Shown here: positions 44,294 to 52,344 of the stretch, in pieces
How positions within the stretch are numbered: position 1 is the first letter of the stretch
How the letters are laid out: each line of letters starts with the position of its first letter
Assembly (NCBI GenBank): GCA_963791315.1
Contig: CAWBRQ010000006.1
Coordinates: forward strand, 124,001 to 188,000
DNA length: 64,000 nt
Direction: 5' to 3'
From: JACCZX01 sp963791315
Lineage (GTDB): Bacteria; Pseudomonadota; Gammaproteobacteria; Burkholderiales; Burkholderiaceae_F
Notes under the pieces: model-generated
The model's database searches: none
What the model was told of the DNA's origin: nothing
The model's input: only the letters and a program-made list of their open reading frames with translations
Position numbers and translations under genes: made by a program

Positions 44294-45599
44294 CGGCCGC
44301 CGTCACGCGCCAGATGATGTTGCCGACGTCGTCGGCCACCAGCAGAGCACCACGTCGATCGATCGCAACGCCAACGGGGCGCCCGTACGCATTGCCTTCG
44401 GCATTGACGAAACCCGTCAGTACATCGACCGGGACACCCGATGGACGGCCCGCAGCAAATGGCACGAACACGACGCTGTAACCGGCGCGCGGATTGCGAT
44501 TCCATGAACCGTGCTGGCCGACAAACATACCGCTTGCAAATTGGGCGGGCAGTGAGTTGCCTTCGCTCGATGTCAGCCCCAGAGCAGCGACATGCGAACC
44601 GAGCGCGTAATCGGGAACAATCGCTTTGGCAACGAGGTCTGGGCGCTTCGGCTCAACGCGCTCGTCGACATGCTGGCCGTAGTAGCTCCAGGGCCATCCG
44701 TAGAAACCGCCATCGCGAACTGAAGTCAGGTAATCGGGCACGAGGTTGTGACCGAGGTCGTCGCGCTCGTTAACGACGGTCCATAGCACGCCGGTCGTCG
44801 GCTCCCACGCCATTCCGTTCGGGTTGCGCATTCCCGACGCATATAGCCGGCGGGTGCCTGACGCCGGGTCCACCTCCCAGATCGCGGCGCGTCCTTCTTC
44901 CATCGACAGACCATTTTCTCCAGCGTTGCTGTTGGATCCGACCGTCGCGTACAGCTTCGATCCGTCGCGGCTTGCGATTACATTCTTGGTCCAGTGATGG
45001 TTGAACGCGCCGGCAGGCAGATCGACCACTTTTGTTCCTGGCACGTTGATTTGCGTTTCGCCCTGCTTGTACGGAAAGCGCATCAGCGCATCGGTGTTCG
45101 CCACGTAGAGTTGATCGCCGATCAATGCCATGCCGAACGGTGAATTGAGGTCCGTCAGGAAGGTTGTGCGAACTTCCGCAACGCCGTCACCGTCGGCGTC
45201 GCGCAGCAATGTGATGCGGTTGGCGCTCGGGACACCGGCACCGGCGCGTGCCTGGAACTTGCCCATGATCCAGAAGTACAAACCGGAATGATCGGGACGC
45301 TTCGGCGCATTCGACTCTGCCACCAACACGTCGCCATTCGGAAGCACGTAGACCCAGCGTGGGTGATCCAGTCCCCTCGCAAACGCGACCACGCGCGTGC
45401 CGGGTGCGACGGTCGGCACGACCTCGGCGGGCCAACCGACGGCGGGTGCGACATGAACGGTCGGAATAATCGGGGTCTGCGGCGGCGGCAACTGCGGACT
45501 CGGCCCGACGCCCACGGTAACGGGTGCGGTCGCTGGCTGAGCGCACGAAGACACAATCACCGTAATGGCCACCAGTGAAGCAAGCCGCATCAGTTTCAT
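44283..45599 (-). CDS. L-sorbosone dehydrogenase-like/PQQ-type beta-propeller lipoprotein
   Basis: 438 residues with a lipoprotein signal (LVAITVIVSSCAQ), a Pro/Thr-rich linker, then a six-bladed propeller: ARGLDHPRWVYVLPNGDVLVAES, LLRDADGDGVAEVRTTFL, GSKLYATVGSNSNAGENG, YASGMRNPNGMAWEP, FYGWPWSYYGQHVD and FVGQHGSWNRNPRAGY. The family includes soluble aldose/sorbosone dehydrogenases using PQQ. It would oxidise sugars or aldehydes in the periplasm; the actual substrate is unknown. It could supply sugar acids to the dehydratase/aldolase genes downstream, but that is inference. Confidence 0.82.
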   Translation of the reverse strand: MKLMRLASLVAITVIVSSCAQPATAPVTVGVGPSPQLPPPQTPIIPTVHVAPAVGWPAEVVPTVAPGTRVVAFARGLDHPRWVYVLPNGDVLVAESNAPKRPDHSGLYFWIMGKFQARAGAGVPSANRITLLRDADGDGVAEVRTTFLTDLNSPFGMALIGDQLYVANTDALMRFPYKQGETQINVPGTKVVDLPAGAFNHHWTKNVIASRDGSKLYATVGSNSNAGENGLSMEEGRAAIWEVDPASGTRRLYASGMRNPNGMAWEPTTGVLWTVVNERDDLGHNLVPDYLTSVRDGGFYGWPWSYYGQHVDERVEPKRPDLVAKAIVPDYALGSHVAALGLTSSEGNSLPAQFASGMFVGQHGSWNRNPRAGYSVVFVPFAAGRPSGVPVDVLTGFVNAEGNAYGRPVGVAIDRRGALLVADDVGNIIWRVTAAGAK

Positions 45600-45626
45600 T
45601 GGGGCGTTCCGCAGAGTAAATCACCC

Positions 45627-45643
45627 TGTGAAAGCATTTCACA
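45627..45643. promoter_or_regulatory. 17-bp palindrome, CRP/FNR-like, between sorbosone dehydrogenase and RidA genes
   Basis: TGTGAAA-GCA-TTTCACA has perfect 7-bp arms with a 3-bp centre and lies 28 nt before the sorbosone dehydrogenase start in the 174-base divergent gap. It resembles CRP-type TGTGA..TCACA half sites but with a 7-bp instead of 6-bp spacing. GntR-type factors also use similar palindromes. The cognate regulator is not evident in the window. Confidence 0.45.
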
Positions 45644-45773
45644 TGCCCGATTACGGCGCGCAGCGGCTGCCGAGTCAGACACACAGGCCAGTCACTCGCT
45701 CGATAAACTTGGTGCAACAGAACGGCCACTGCCTTTAGTCACAACTTCCTTCCGTCACCAGGAGAACGATGCG

Positions 45774-46121
45774 ATGACCATCACGCGACACGACCAGAGC
45801 GCCATCCTTTCGCAAGCTGTCGAGTATGGCGAGACCGTTTACCTAGCGGGCATTGTGGCCAAGGACCTGAACAAGGATGTGAAGGGCCAGACCAAGGAGA
45901 TCGTCGACGAGATCGACCGTCTGTTGGCCAAGTGCGGCTCGAACAAATCCAAAGTCCTGCAATGCCATATCTGGGTAACCGACATCCGCAACCGCGCGCC
46001 GATGAATGAGGTGTGGACCGACTGGGTCGATAAGAAGAATCTCCCGGCTCGTGCGTGCGTCGAGGCGAAGCTCGCCGATCCGAAAGCTCTGGTCGAGATC
46101 ATGGCGATCGCCGCCAAATAG
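45774..46121 (+). CDS. RidA family protein (YjgF/UK114)
   Basis: 115 residues: ILSQAVEYGETVYLAGIVAKDLNKDVKGQTKEIVDEIDRLLAKCGSNKSKVLQCHIWVTD and a C-terminus with VEAKLADPKALVEIMAIA. Archetypal RidA has a catalytic Arg before a Cys near the end (RACVEA here keeps it: PARACVEAKL). These enzymes hydrolyse reactive enamine/imine intermediates. ATG 45774 has AGGAG at 45761; an ATG at 45769 meets a stop at once. Divergent from the sorbosone dehydrogenase gene. Confidence 0.88.
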   Translation: MTITRHDQSAILSQAVEYGETVYLAGIVAKDLNKDVKGQTKEIVDEIDRLLAKCGSNKSKVLQCHIWVTDIRNRAPMNEVWTDWVDKKNLPARACVEAKLADPKALVEIMAIAAK

Positions 46122-46166
46122 AGGTCAATAACGCACGGTGAAGGGCGAGGCGTCGTCTACTACGAA

Positions 46167-46652
46167 CTACTTGGCGCTTCCCTTTTGCACATTGACCGCC
46201 TTGAGATCGAAAGGTCCGTTGCTTTCGACAAGGAACACGCAGTCGGACGCCTTGTCGCAAGTGGTTGTGTGACGATAGTTCCCGCCGGGCTGAAAGAAGT
46301 ACGACCCGGGGCCCAACCGGAATTCGGGCTTTCCGTCCGGGGCCTGGACGTAGGTCCCAGACAAGATGACGACCTTCATGTCATGCGTGTGGGTGTGCAG
46401 GGGAGCTGCGAAACCTGCCGGCAGCTTGAACAGCGCGCCGAACGCACCCTTCGCATGGTTGCCCCACAGGTCGGCAACCTTGACTCCAGGGGCGCCGGGG
46501 CCCAGATCAGTCCACTTGATGTCGCCGGCCGGCATAACTACCAGTCGACTTTCTGCCGGTTTCGGGGCAGGCGTCTTGCCAGACCCCTGCGCCAAAGTTG
46601 CCACCGGCAATGCGAGCGTGATCGCAAGCGTCAAGACATGTCGTGTATTCAT
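46167..46652 (-). CDS. Exported cupin-domain protein
   Basis: 161 residues with a signal peptide (VLTLAITLALPVATLAQ) and a cupin barrel. The metal-binding motif is FAAPLHTHTHDMKVVILSG, with a second motif YFFQPGGNYRHTT and Cys in CDKASDCVF. It is a small periplasmic cupin of unknown substrate, resembling DUF4437-type proteins. It lies between RidA and the HpaI-like aldolase gene, 45 nt after the latter's stop on the same strand, so may be co-transcribed with the sugar-acid genes. Confidence 0.8.
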   Translation of the reverse strand: MNTRHVLTLAITLALPVATLAQGSGKTPAPKPAESRLVVMPAGDIKWTDLGPGAPGVKVADLWGNHAKGAFGALFKLPAGFAAPLHTHTHDMKVVILSGTYVQAPDGKPEFRLGPGSYFFQPGGNYRHTTTCDKASDCVFLVESNGPFDLKAVNVQKGSAK

Positions 46653-46697
46653 CGAGTCCTCCGTCTGCGCGCGGCAAGTTGCGCTTCTCGCGTTGGC

Positions 46698-47462
46698 CTA
46701 TTGGGGTGCGCGCATTGCGCTGACCGTGTTCTTCAGTGCCCCGCCAATCACCGCCGCGATTTGCGTCGTTAGGTAGCGCGCACCGAGCGCCGCATACTTC
46801 CGCTGATCTTCGACCGGGATTGTCATCAACCCCGCCGCCACTTTGCTGCGCGCAATTTTTGTGATCGCCGCGTCGATGGCCGCGATGACATCCGGATGCT
46901 TCTGATTGCCTTCATGACCCATCGCGAACGACAAATCGTTCGGGCCGATGAACACCGCATCGACGCCAGGCACCGCCAGGATCGCATCGAGATTGCTGAG
47001 CGCTTCCGGCGTTTCGATCATCAGAATGACGCCGATCCCTTCGTTGGACGCCTTCGCATGCGCCTGCCCGCCGAAGAACCCGTAGCCCGCGGCGCGCGGT
47101 GAGAACGCCGCGCCGCGGTTGCCCAACGGAGGATATTTCGCGGCGGCGACGATCCGGCGCGCCTGCTCTGCGCTATTCACCTGCGGCACTTGTATGCCGG
47201 ACGCGCCGATATCGAGAACGCGCAAGATGTCGGACTCGACCGTGCGCACGATCGGAATCATGTTTACGCAGCGCGCGGCGCGTATCAAGTGCTCGGTGGT
47301 TTCGATGCTGGCGGGGCCGTGTTCGTTGTCCAGGATCACGAAGTCGAATCCTGCGTGCCCGCACATCTCGACGATCGCGGGGCTCGCGATGCCGACGAAC
47401 ATGCCGAACAGAGGTCGGCCGCCCTTGAGCAGGCCTGGCAATCGGGTATCGAGGGTGGTCAC
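46698..47462 (-). CDS. HpcH/HpaI family aldolase
   Basis: 254 residues: RPLFGMFVGIASPAIVEMCGHAGFDFVILDNEHGPASIE, IVRTVESDILRVLDIGASGIQVPQV, GVILMIETPEALSNLDAI and VFIGPNDLSFAMGHEG. Metal ligands Glu (MIETPEAL) and Asp (GPNDLS) and the catalytic region are present. Enzymes of this type cleave 2-keto-3-deoxy sugar acids to pyruvate and an aldehyde. The upstream genes on the same strand encode a sugar-acid-type dehydratase and a Bug receptor, consistent with a dehydratase-aldolase route. Confidence 0.9.
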   Translation of the reverse strand: MTTLDTRLPGLLKGGRPLFGMFVGIASPAIVEMCGHAGFDFVILDNEHGPASIETTEHLIRAARCVNMIPIVRTVESDILRVLDIGASGIQVPQVNSAEQARRIVAAAKYPPLGNRGAAFSPRAAGYGFFGGQAHAKASNEGIGVILMIETPEALSNLDAILAVPGVDAVFIGPNDLSFAMGHEGNQKHPDVIAAIDAAITKIARSKVAAGLMTIPVEDQRKYAALGARYLTTQIAAVIGGALKNTVSAMRAPQ

Positions 47463-47470
47463 GCTGTCTC

Positions 47471-48457
47471 CTATTCGAGTTTTAGGTTTGCCGTCTTGAC
47501 AACTTGCGCCCAGCGCGCTTTCTCGTCGCGAATGAACGTGGAAAATTGCTCAGGCGTGTTGGTCAAGACTTCGGCGCCTTGCGCCGCGAGCCGCTCTTTC
47601 ATTTCCGTCGTATTCAGAATCTTCGTGATCTCGGTGCCCAGGCGCGCAACGATTTCTTTCGGCGTGTTTGGCGGCGCCACGACGCCTTGCCACGAGCCGG
47701 TCTGAAAGTTCTCCAATCCGGCGGCCTCGGCGACCGTCGGCACGTCGGGGATCGCACTCATCCGCTTGCTGCTAGAAACCGCGAGGATTTTCAGCTTGCC
47801 GCTTTTCACATGCGGGTAGGTCGCGAGCATGCCGTTGAACATCACGTCGGCCTGGCCGCCCGCCATATCGGTAATCGCCTGCGCGCCTCCCTTGTACGGA
47901 ATGTAGGCCCAGTCGACTCCGGCGCGCGAAGCGAACTCAATGCCGGCCAGATGCGGCGCACTACCGACGCTTGAAGCGGCGAAGTTCAACTTGCCGGGCT
48001 TCGCCTTGGCAAGCGTGATCAGTTCCTTCGTATTGTTCACCGGAACCGATGGATGCACGACCAGGATGTGCGGCGAGTACGCCACCATGGTCACGGGTGA
48101 AAAGTCGGTGGCCGGATCGAACGAAAGTTTGTACAGGCTCGGGCTGATCGCAAGTGCGCCAATATCGGCAAGCAGCAGCGTGTAGCCGTCGGGCGGAGCT
48201 TTCGAAACAAAATCGGCGCCGAGGTTGCCGTTGGCACCCGGCTTGTTCTCGACGACGATTGTCTGGCCGAGCGAATCGGTGAGCTTCTGACCGATCGCGC
48301 GCGCCAGGATGTCTGAGGTGCCGCCCGGTGGATAGGGGACGATGATCTTGATCGGTTTGTTCGGATACGCCTGTGCGTGAACGATCGGTGCGGCGATCAA
48401 CGCGCTGCACGCGAGCAGCCCGCTGAGACCGATTCGCAAAGTGCGAGCAATTGTCAT
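47471..48457 (-). CDS. Bug-family tripartite tricarboxylate transporter substrate-binding protein
   Basis: About 328 residues with a signal peptide (LRIGLSGLLACSALIAAPIVHAQ) then YPNKPIKIIVPYPPGGTSDILARAIGQKL, PPDGYTLLLADIGALAISPSLY and the conserved KPGKLNFAASSVGSAPHLAG. It is a Bug periplasmic receptor. No TctA/TctB membrane genes are nearby, as is common in Burkholderiales. Start: ATG 48457 preceded by AAGGAGGC; ATG 48460 is too close to the ribosome site. It lies between the dehydratase and aldolase genes, so probably binds the sugar acid. Confidence 0.9.
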   Translation of the reverse strand: MTIARTLRIGLSGLLACSALIAAPIVHAQAYPNKPIKIIVPYPPGGTSDILARAIGQKLTDSLGQTIVVENKPGANGNLGADFVSKAPPDGYTLLLADIGALAISPSLYKLSFDPATDFSPVTMVAYSPHILVVHPSVPVNNTKELITLAKAKPGKLNFAASSVGSAPHLAGIEFASRAGVDWAYIPYKGGAQAITDMAGGQADVMFNGMLATYPHVKSGKLKILAVSSSKRMSAIPDVPTVAEAAGLENFQTGSWQGVVAPPNTPKEIVARLGTEITKILNTTEMKERLAAQGAEVLTNTPEQFSTFIRDEKARWAQVVKTANLKLE

Positions 48458-48495
48458 CATGCCTCCTTGTGTTTCTATCTTTATGAAATCGACCG

Positions 48496-50235
48496 TTAAT
48501 GGATCTGCGGCTCCGGGATCGGACTCGTCCCCTCTAGAAAATCGAAGTCGCAGCCCTCGTTGGCTTGTGTGATGTGACGCGAGAATAGCGCGCCATAGCC
48601 GCGCTCGTAGTGCGGCTCTGGCGTGCGCCACTCTTGCTTCCGACGCGCCAGCTCGGCGGCGTTGACAAGAAGGTTCAGGGTGCGTCGCGGCACGTCGAGT
48701 TCGATCTCGTCGCCGGTTCGAACCAGAGCCAACGGGCCGCCCACTGCGCTTTCGGGCGCCACGTGCAGTACGCACGCACCATAACTGGTGCCACTCATGC
48801 GCGCGTCAGAGATCCGCACCATGTCACGCACCCCTATCGCCAGCATCTTCTTCGGTATCGGCAGCTGGCCCCACTCGGGAAAACCGGGCCCACCGATCGG
48901 TCCGGCGCTGCGCAGCACCAGTACCGAGTTTGGTTCGACATCGAGCGCCGGATCGTCGATGCGCGCGGCAAGATCGTTGTAATCGTCGAAAACGACAGCG
49001 CGGCCGCGGTGTACGAGTAGATGCTGTTCCATCGCACCGGGTTTGATCACGGCTCCATCGGGGGCAAGGTTGCCTGTAAGCACGGCCAAGCCGCCGTTCG
49101 CGAGCACCGGGTTATCACGACGCCGGATCACGTCATCGTTGTAAATCTCCGCGCCGGTGATGTTCTCGCCCAGTGTTTTCGCATTGATCGTCAGCGTCGC
49201 AGCGTCGATCAGTTCGCCCAATTCGGCGAGCACCGCACGCAAGCCTCCTGCGTAGTAAAAATCCTCCATCAGATATTTACCGGCAGGGCGCAGGTTGGCC
49301 AGCAATGGCGTCGTACGCGACAGCTCGTCGAATCGCTGCAGAACCAGCGCCACACCCGCGCGGCGCGCCATCGCAATTAAGTGCACCAAGGAATTGGTCG
49401 AGCCTCCCAGCGCCAGCACGGTCGTGATTGCGTTGTCGAACGACGCCGGCGTTAGAAAGTCCGACGGCTTCAAATCCTCCCACACCATTTCGACGATTCG
49501 CCTGCCGCTATCGGTCGCCATGCGCTGGTGATTCGCGTCGACTGCTGGAATCGACGCAGCACCAGGCAGAGTCCATCCAAGCGCTTCGGCGGCGCTGGTC
49601 ATTGTCGACGCGGTGCCCATCGTCATGCAGTGGCCGGGCGAGCGCGCGATGCCGTCTTCGACTTCCTTCATCACCTCTTCGGTGATATTTCCCGCGCGCA
49701 GCTCGGCCCAGTATTTCCACGTGTCGCTGCCCGATCCGAGCGGCTGGCCGCGCATGTTTCCGCGCAGCATCGGTCCCGCGGGCAGGAAAATCGTTGGCAG
49801 ATTCATGCTGGTCGCGCCCATGATCAAACCCGGCGTGGTCTTGTCACAGCCGCCCATCAGAACAGCACCATCGGCCGGATACGAGCGCAGCAACTCCTCC
49901 GTTTCCATCGCGAGGAAATTGCGGTACAGCATCGTCGACGGTTTTTGAAACGGCTCGGATAACGACATCGCCGGCATCTCGACGGGAAACCCGCCTGCTT
50001 GCCACACGCCGCGCTTGACCTCTTCAACACGCTGCTTGAAATGCGAATGACATTGGTTGATGTCACTCCAGGTGTTGATGATCGCAATCACCGGCTTGCC
50101 CGCATAGTCTTTGCGGTCATAGCCCATCTGCGCGGTGCGAGAGCGATGACCAAAGGCACGCATGTCATCGGCGCCATACCATCGATGCGAGCGTAGTTGC
50201 TCGGCCGTCTTCTTGTGCGGGCGACCTGACTTCGT
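48496..50235 (-). CDS. IlvD/Edd family sugar-acid dehydratase with apparent ACG start
   Basis: About 579 residues with iron-sulfur Cys residues in INQCHSHF, MGGCDKTTPGL and SPGHCMTMG, plus EKPxx-like substrate regions (SLSEPFQKPSTMLYRN, RMSGTSYGACVLHVAPES). The subgroup resembles L-arabonate/D-xylonate-type dehydratases rather than IlvD. Conserved-looking residues KKTAEQLRSHRWYGADD lie upstream of ATG 50163. The frame extends to an ACG codon at 50235, 5 nt after AGGGAG, in the place of a start; an in-frame stop lies above it. I take 50235 as the start, either non-canonical or a T-to-C error. Reaction: dehydration of an aldonic acid. Confidence 0.85.
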   Translation of the reverse strand, partial: TKSGRPHKKTAEQLRSHRWYGADDMRAFGHRSRTAQMGYDRKDYAGKPVIAIINTWSDINQCHSHFKQRVEEVKRGVWQAGGFPVEMPAMSLSEPFQKPSTMLYRNFLAMETEELLRSYPADGAVLMGGCDKTTPGLIMGATSMNLPTIFLPAGPMLRGNMRGQPLGSGSDTWKYWAELRAGNITEEVMKEVEDGIARSPGHCMTMGTASTMTSAAEALGWTLPGAASIPAVDANHQRMATDSGRRIVEMVWEDLKPSDFLTPASFDNAITTVLALGGSTNSLVHLIAMARRAGVALVLQRFDELSRTTPLLANLRPAGKYLMEDFYYAGGLRAVLAELGELIDAATLTINAKTLGENITGAEIYNDDVIRRRDNPVLANGGLAVLTGNLAPDGAVIKPGAMEQHLLVHRGRAVVFDDYNDLAARIDDPALDVEPNSVLVLRSAGPIGGPGFPEWGQLPIPKKMLAIGVRDMVRISDARMSGTSYGACVLHVAPESAVGGPLALVRTGDEIELDVPRRTLNLLVNAAELARRKQEWRTPEPHYERGYGALFSRHITQANEGCDFDFLEGTSPIPEPQIH

Positions 50236-50263
50236 TTGAGCTCCCTGCTAATTGTTGGCGCAG

Positions 50264-50295
50264 CTGTGAGCGCGCCAGCTGCAGCGCGCTCACAG
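50264..50295 (-). terminator. Strong hairpin downstream of the COG4315-type gene
   Basis: CTGTGAGCGCGC and GCGCGCTCACAG form a perfect 12-bp stem with an 8-base loop (CAGCTGCA), 11 bases after the stop of the gene at 50306-50686 on the minus strand. No T-run follows, so it would be a factor-dependent or 3'-stabilising structure rather than a classical intrinsic terminator. It separates that gene from the dehydratase. Confidence 0.55.
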
Positions 50296-50305
50296 TCAAT
50301 CGCAA

Positions 50306-50686
50306 CTACGGCTTGGCGACTTTCCAAACTCCGCCAACACCATCTCCGGTCTTGTCCCCGGGCTTTTTGTCATTGGCCCACAGATACAGTGGTTTGCCTT
50401 TGTAGGCCCACTGTTTTGCGCCGTCGTCACGCGTGACGATCGTGTAATCGCCGGCGGCCTTGTCCGTCGCAGTGGCGGCGAGCGGAGGCCAGCTGGCGGT
50501 ACACGGTCCGTTGCAGGCGCTCTTGCCGTTGCCGGCCGTGTCCTTGTCGAAGGTGTAGAGCGTCATGCCGCCCGCGTTGGTCAGCACGCCGTCTGCCGTT
50601 TTCGTCCCCTGCGCGAACGCTGCGAACGAGAAAGTCGCGGCGACGATCGCCACGCTGGTTGAAAACGATTTGATCGCGAACCTCAT
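50306..50686 (-). CDS. Secreted repeat protein with Yx(F/W)xxD motif (COG4315-like)
   Basis: 126 residues with a signal peptide (STSVAIVAATFSFAAFAQG), then VLTNAGGMTLYTFDKDTAGNGKSACNGPCTASWPPLAA and AYKGKPLYLWANDKKPGDKTGDGVGGVWKVAKP. The paired TLYTFDKD and PLYLWANDK motifs, the CNGPC cysteine pair and WPP are the family hallmarks. The role is unknown; it is a periplasmic or secreted protein. It is followed by a strong hairpin at 50264-50295. Confidence 0.88.
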   Translation of the reverse strand: MRFAIKSFSTSVAIVAATFSFAAFAQGTKTADGVLTNAGGMTLYTFDKDTAGNGKSACNGPCTASWPPLAATATDKAAGDYTIVTRDDGAKQWAYKGKPLYLWANDKKPGDKTGDGVGGVWKVAKP

Positions 50687-50729
50687 CGAGTCTCTCCTTG
50701 AGTCGAATATTCGTAGGTGCAAGCGGCTT

Positions 50730-52289
50730 CTAAAGCGCTTCGTCCGAATGCGGAGCGGCCTGGCTTGCGTAAATGGCGCGCACGGTCTCTATCGTATCCG
50801 CTTGGTCCGGTGTTTTATCTGGGCGGTAACCCTTGACGCGCGCAAAGCGCAGCGCGAGACCCGCAGGGTAGCGCGGGCTGTTCTGCAGATCGTTGAAAGT
50901 GACTTCGACTACCAGCTCGGGCCTGACACGCACGCTCCAGTCATCGCGGCTGATCGCGCGCGCCAGCAGTTCTTCGGTTTGCCATTTCAACATCGCGTCG
51001 GTCATCCCCTTGAATGTCTTGCCGAGCATGACGAAATCACCGGTTGAGGGGTCGCGCGCGGCCAGATGCAAGTTGGACAGCCAGCCCTTGCGTCTGCCAT
51101 GACCCCATTCGGCGGCGATAACAACAAGATCCAGCGTGTGGGCCCGCTTGACCTTGAGCCAGAAGGGGCTGCGGCCCCCGGGTTCGTACGGCGCATCGAT
51201 CGCCTTGACCATCACGCCTTCGTGCTGTCGCCGCACGGCGTCGTCGTAAAACGCCTGCGCGGTCGCGAGGTCCGATGTGACGATCCTCGGAATGATCATC
51301 GACGGCGGAACGATCGCCGACATTGCAGCGAGCCGCTCACTCCAGGGCCGCCCGATCAAGTCGTCGCTATTCAGGCGCAGGCAATCGAAGAAGAATACCG
51401 ATAGCGGCATCGCTTCGCGCATCCGATCGATATCGAGTACACGGCCGAACCTTCGCATCGTGTCCTGAAAAGGATACGGTGTGCCATTGCCTCTTAGTGC
51501 AATCGCTTCGCCGTCGAGAATCAATGTTTCGGCGTTCAGTCCGCGCACGGCTTCGACAATCTCGATGGCTGCAGTGGTCAGATCGTTGCCAGTTCTGGAA
51601 AACACGCGTACGGCGTCGCCCGCTTTGTGGATCTGCACGCGGGCTCCGTCCAGCTTCCATTCGATCGATGCGTTTGGAATGCGTGTGAGCGCATCGCTGA
51701 TGTCATCGGCGGGCTGCGCGAGCATGGGTGCTAACGGTTGAAACAGCACGATCGAAAACTTTTGCAAACCGTCGCGGCCTTGCGTCAACGCGGTTGCGGC
51801 AACTGTGGCGATACCGCCGCCAATCATCGCGGCGCGGCGAACATCGGCCGTCGGAAGCTCGGCCGCGCTCGCCACCGCTTCGATCATCAACCCTTCAAGC
51901 GCGCCCTGTCGCAGCTCGCCAAGCAGAAGCCGCACAATGAACGCCTGTTCGCGTTCGGTCGCCGCGGCAAGGAGATCCTTTAGTAGTTGTGCCCGCGCGG
52001 CGATTGAGCCGCGCCCGGCGGTGTCCGCAATGTGATCCAGCGCGCGGTTCACCGACAGCAAGTCCAGCGCCGCAACGGCTGCGGGCGCTACGCGAGCGCT
52101 GTCGATTAACGAATAGCCAATACCAGTTTTCCTTTGCAAGGTCTCGCCCGCAAGAAACGCCACGCCGATGTTGATCTCGTCGGGTTGCAGCCGCCGCAGC
52201 AATCCGGCGATCTCGGCGATTTTCGAGCGCCGGCTCGCCGTGCCCCCGACACGCTCAGAAGCATCCACCAGGTCGCTTAGCAGGGTCAT
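50730..52289 (-). CDS. ligB: ATP-dependent DNA ligase, LigB type
   Basis: 519 residues with an N-terminal DNA-binding domain (LLGELRQGALEGLMIEAVASAAELPTADVRRAAM) and nucleotidyltransferase motif I EWKLDGARVQIHK (adenylated Lys). Motif III is LILDGEAIAL, motif IV EGVMVKA, and motif V FWLKVKR. An OB-fold C-terminus has LSNLHLAARDPSTGDFVMLGKTFKGMTDAMLKWQT and ENSPRYPAGLALRFARV-like sequence. It resembles actinobacterial/archaeal LigB-type ligases more than LigD. ATG 52289 (TLLSDLVDASERV) is the natural start; the upstream extension is antisense to the Bug gene region. It may seal NHEJ breaks with Ku. Confidence 0.9.
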   Translation of the reverse strand: MTLLSDLVDASERVGGTASRRSKIAEIAGLLRRLQPDEINIGVAFLAGETLQRKTGIGYSLIDSARVAPAAVAALDLLSVNRALDHIADTAGRGSIAARAQLLKDLLAAATEREQAFIVRLLLGELRQGALEGLMIEAVASAAELPTADVRRAAMIGGGIATVAATALTQGRDGLQKFSIVLFQPLAPMLAQPADDISDALTRIPNASIEWKLDGARVQIHKAGDAVRVFSRTGNDLTTAAIEIVEAVRGLNAETLILDGEAIALRGNGTPYPFQDTMRRFGRVLDIDRMREAMPLSVFFFDCLRLNSDDLIGRPWSERLAAMSAIVPPSMIIPRIVTSDLATAQAFYDDAVRRQHEGVMVKAIDAPYEPGGRSPFWLKVKRAHTLDLVVIAAEWGHGRRKGWLSNLHLAARDPSTGDFVMLGKTFKGMTDAMLKWQTEELLARAISRDDWSVRVRPELVVEVTFNDLQNSPRYPAGLALRFARVKGYRPDKTPDQADTIETVRAIYASQAAPHSDEAL

Positions 52290-52344
52290 GTTGTAAGTTA
52301 CGGTCGTCGCGCGCGGATCGAGTCGCGCAATGAGAGGAGAGTTT

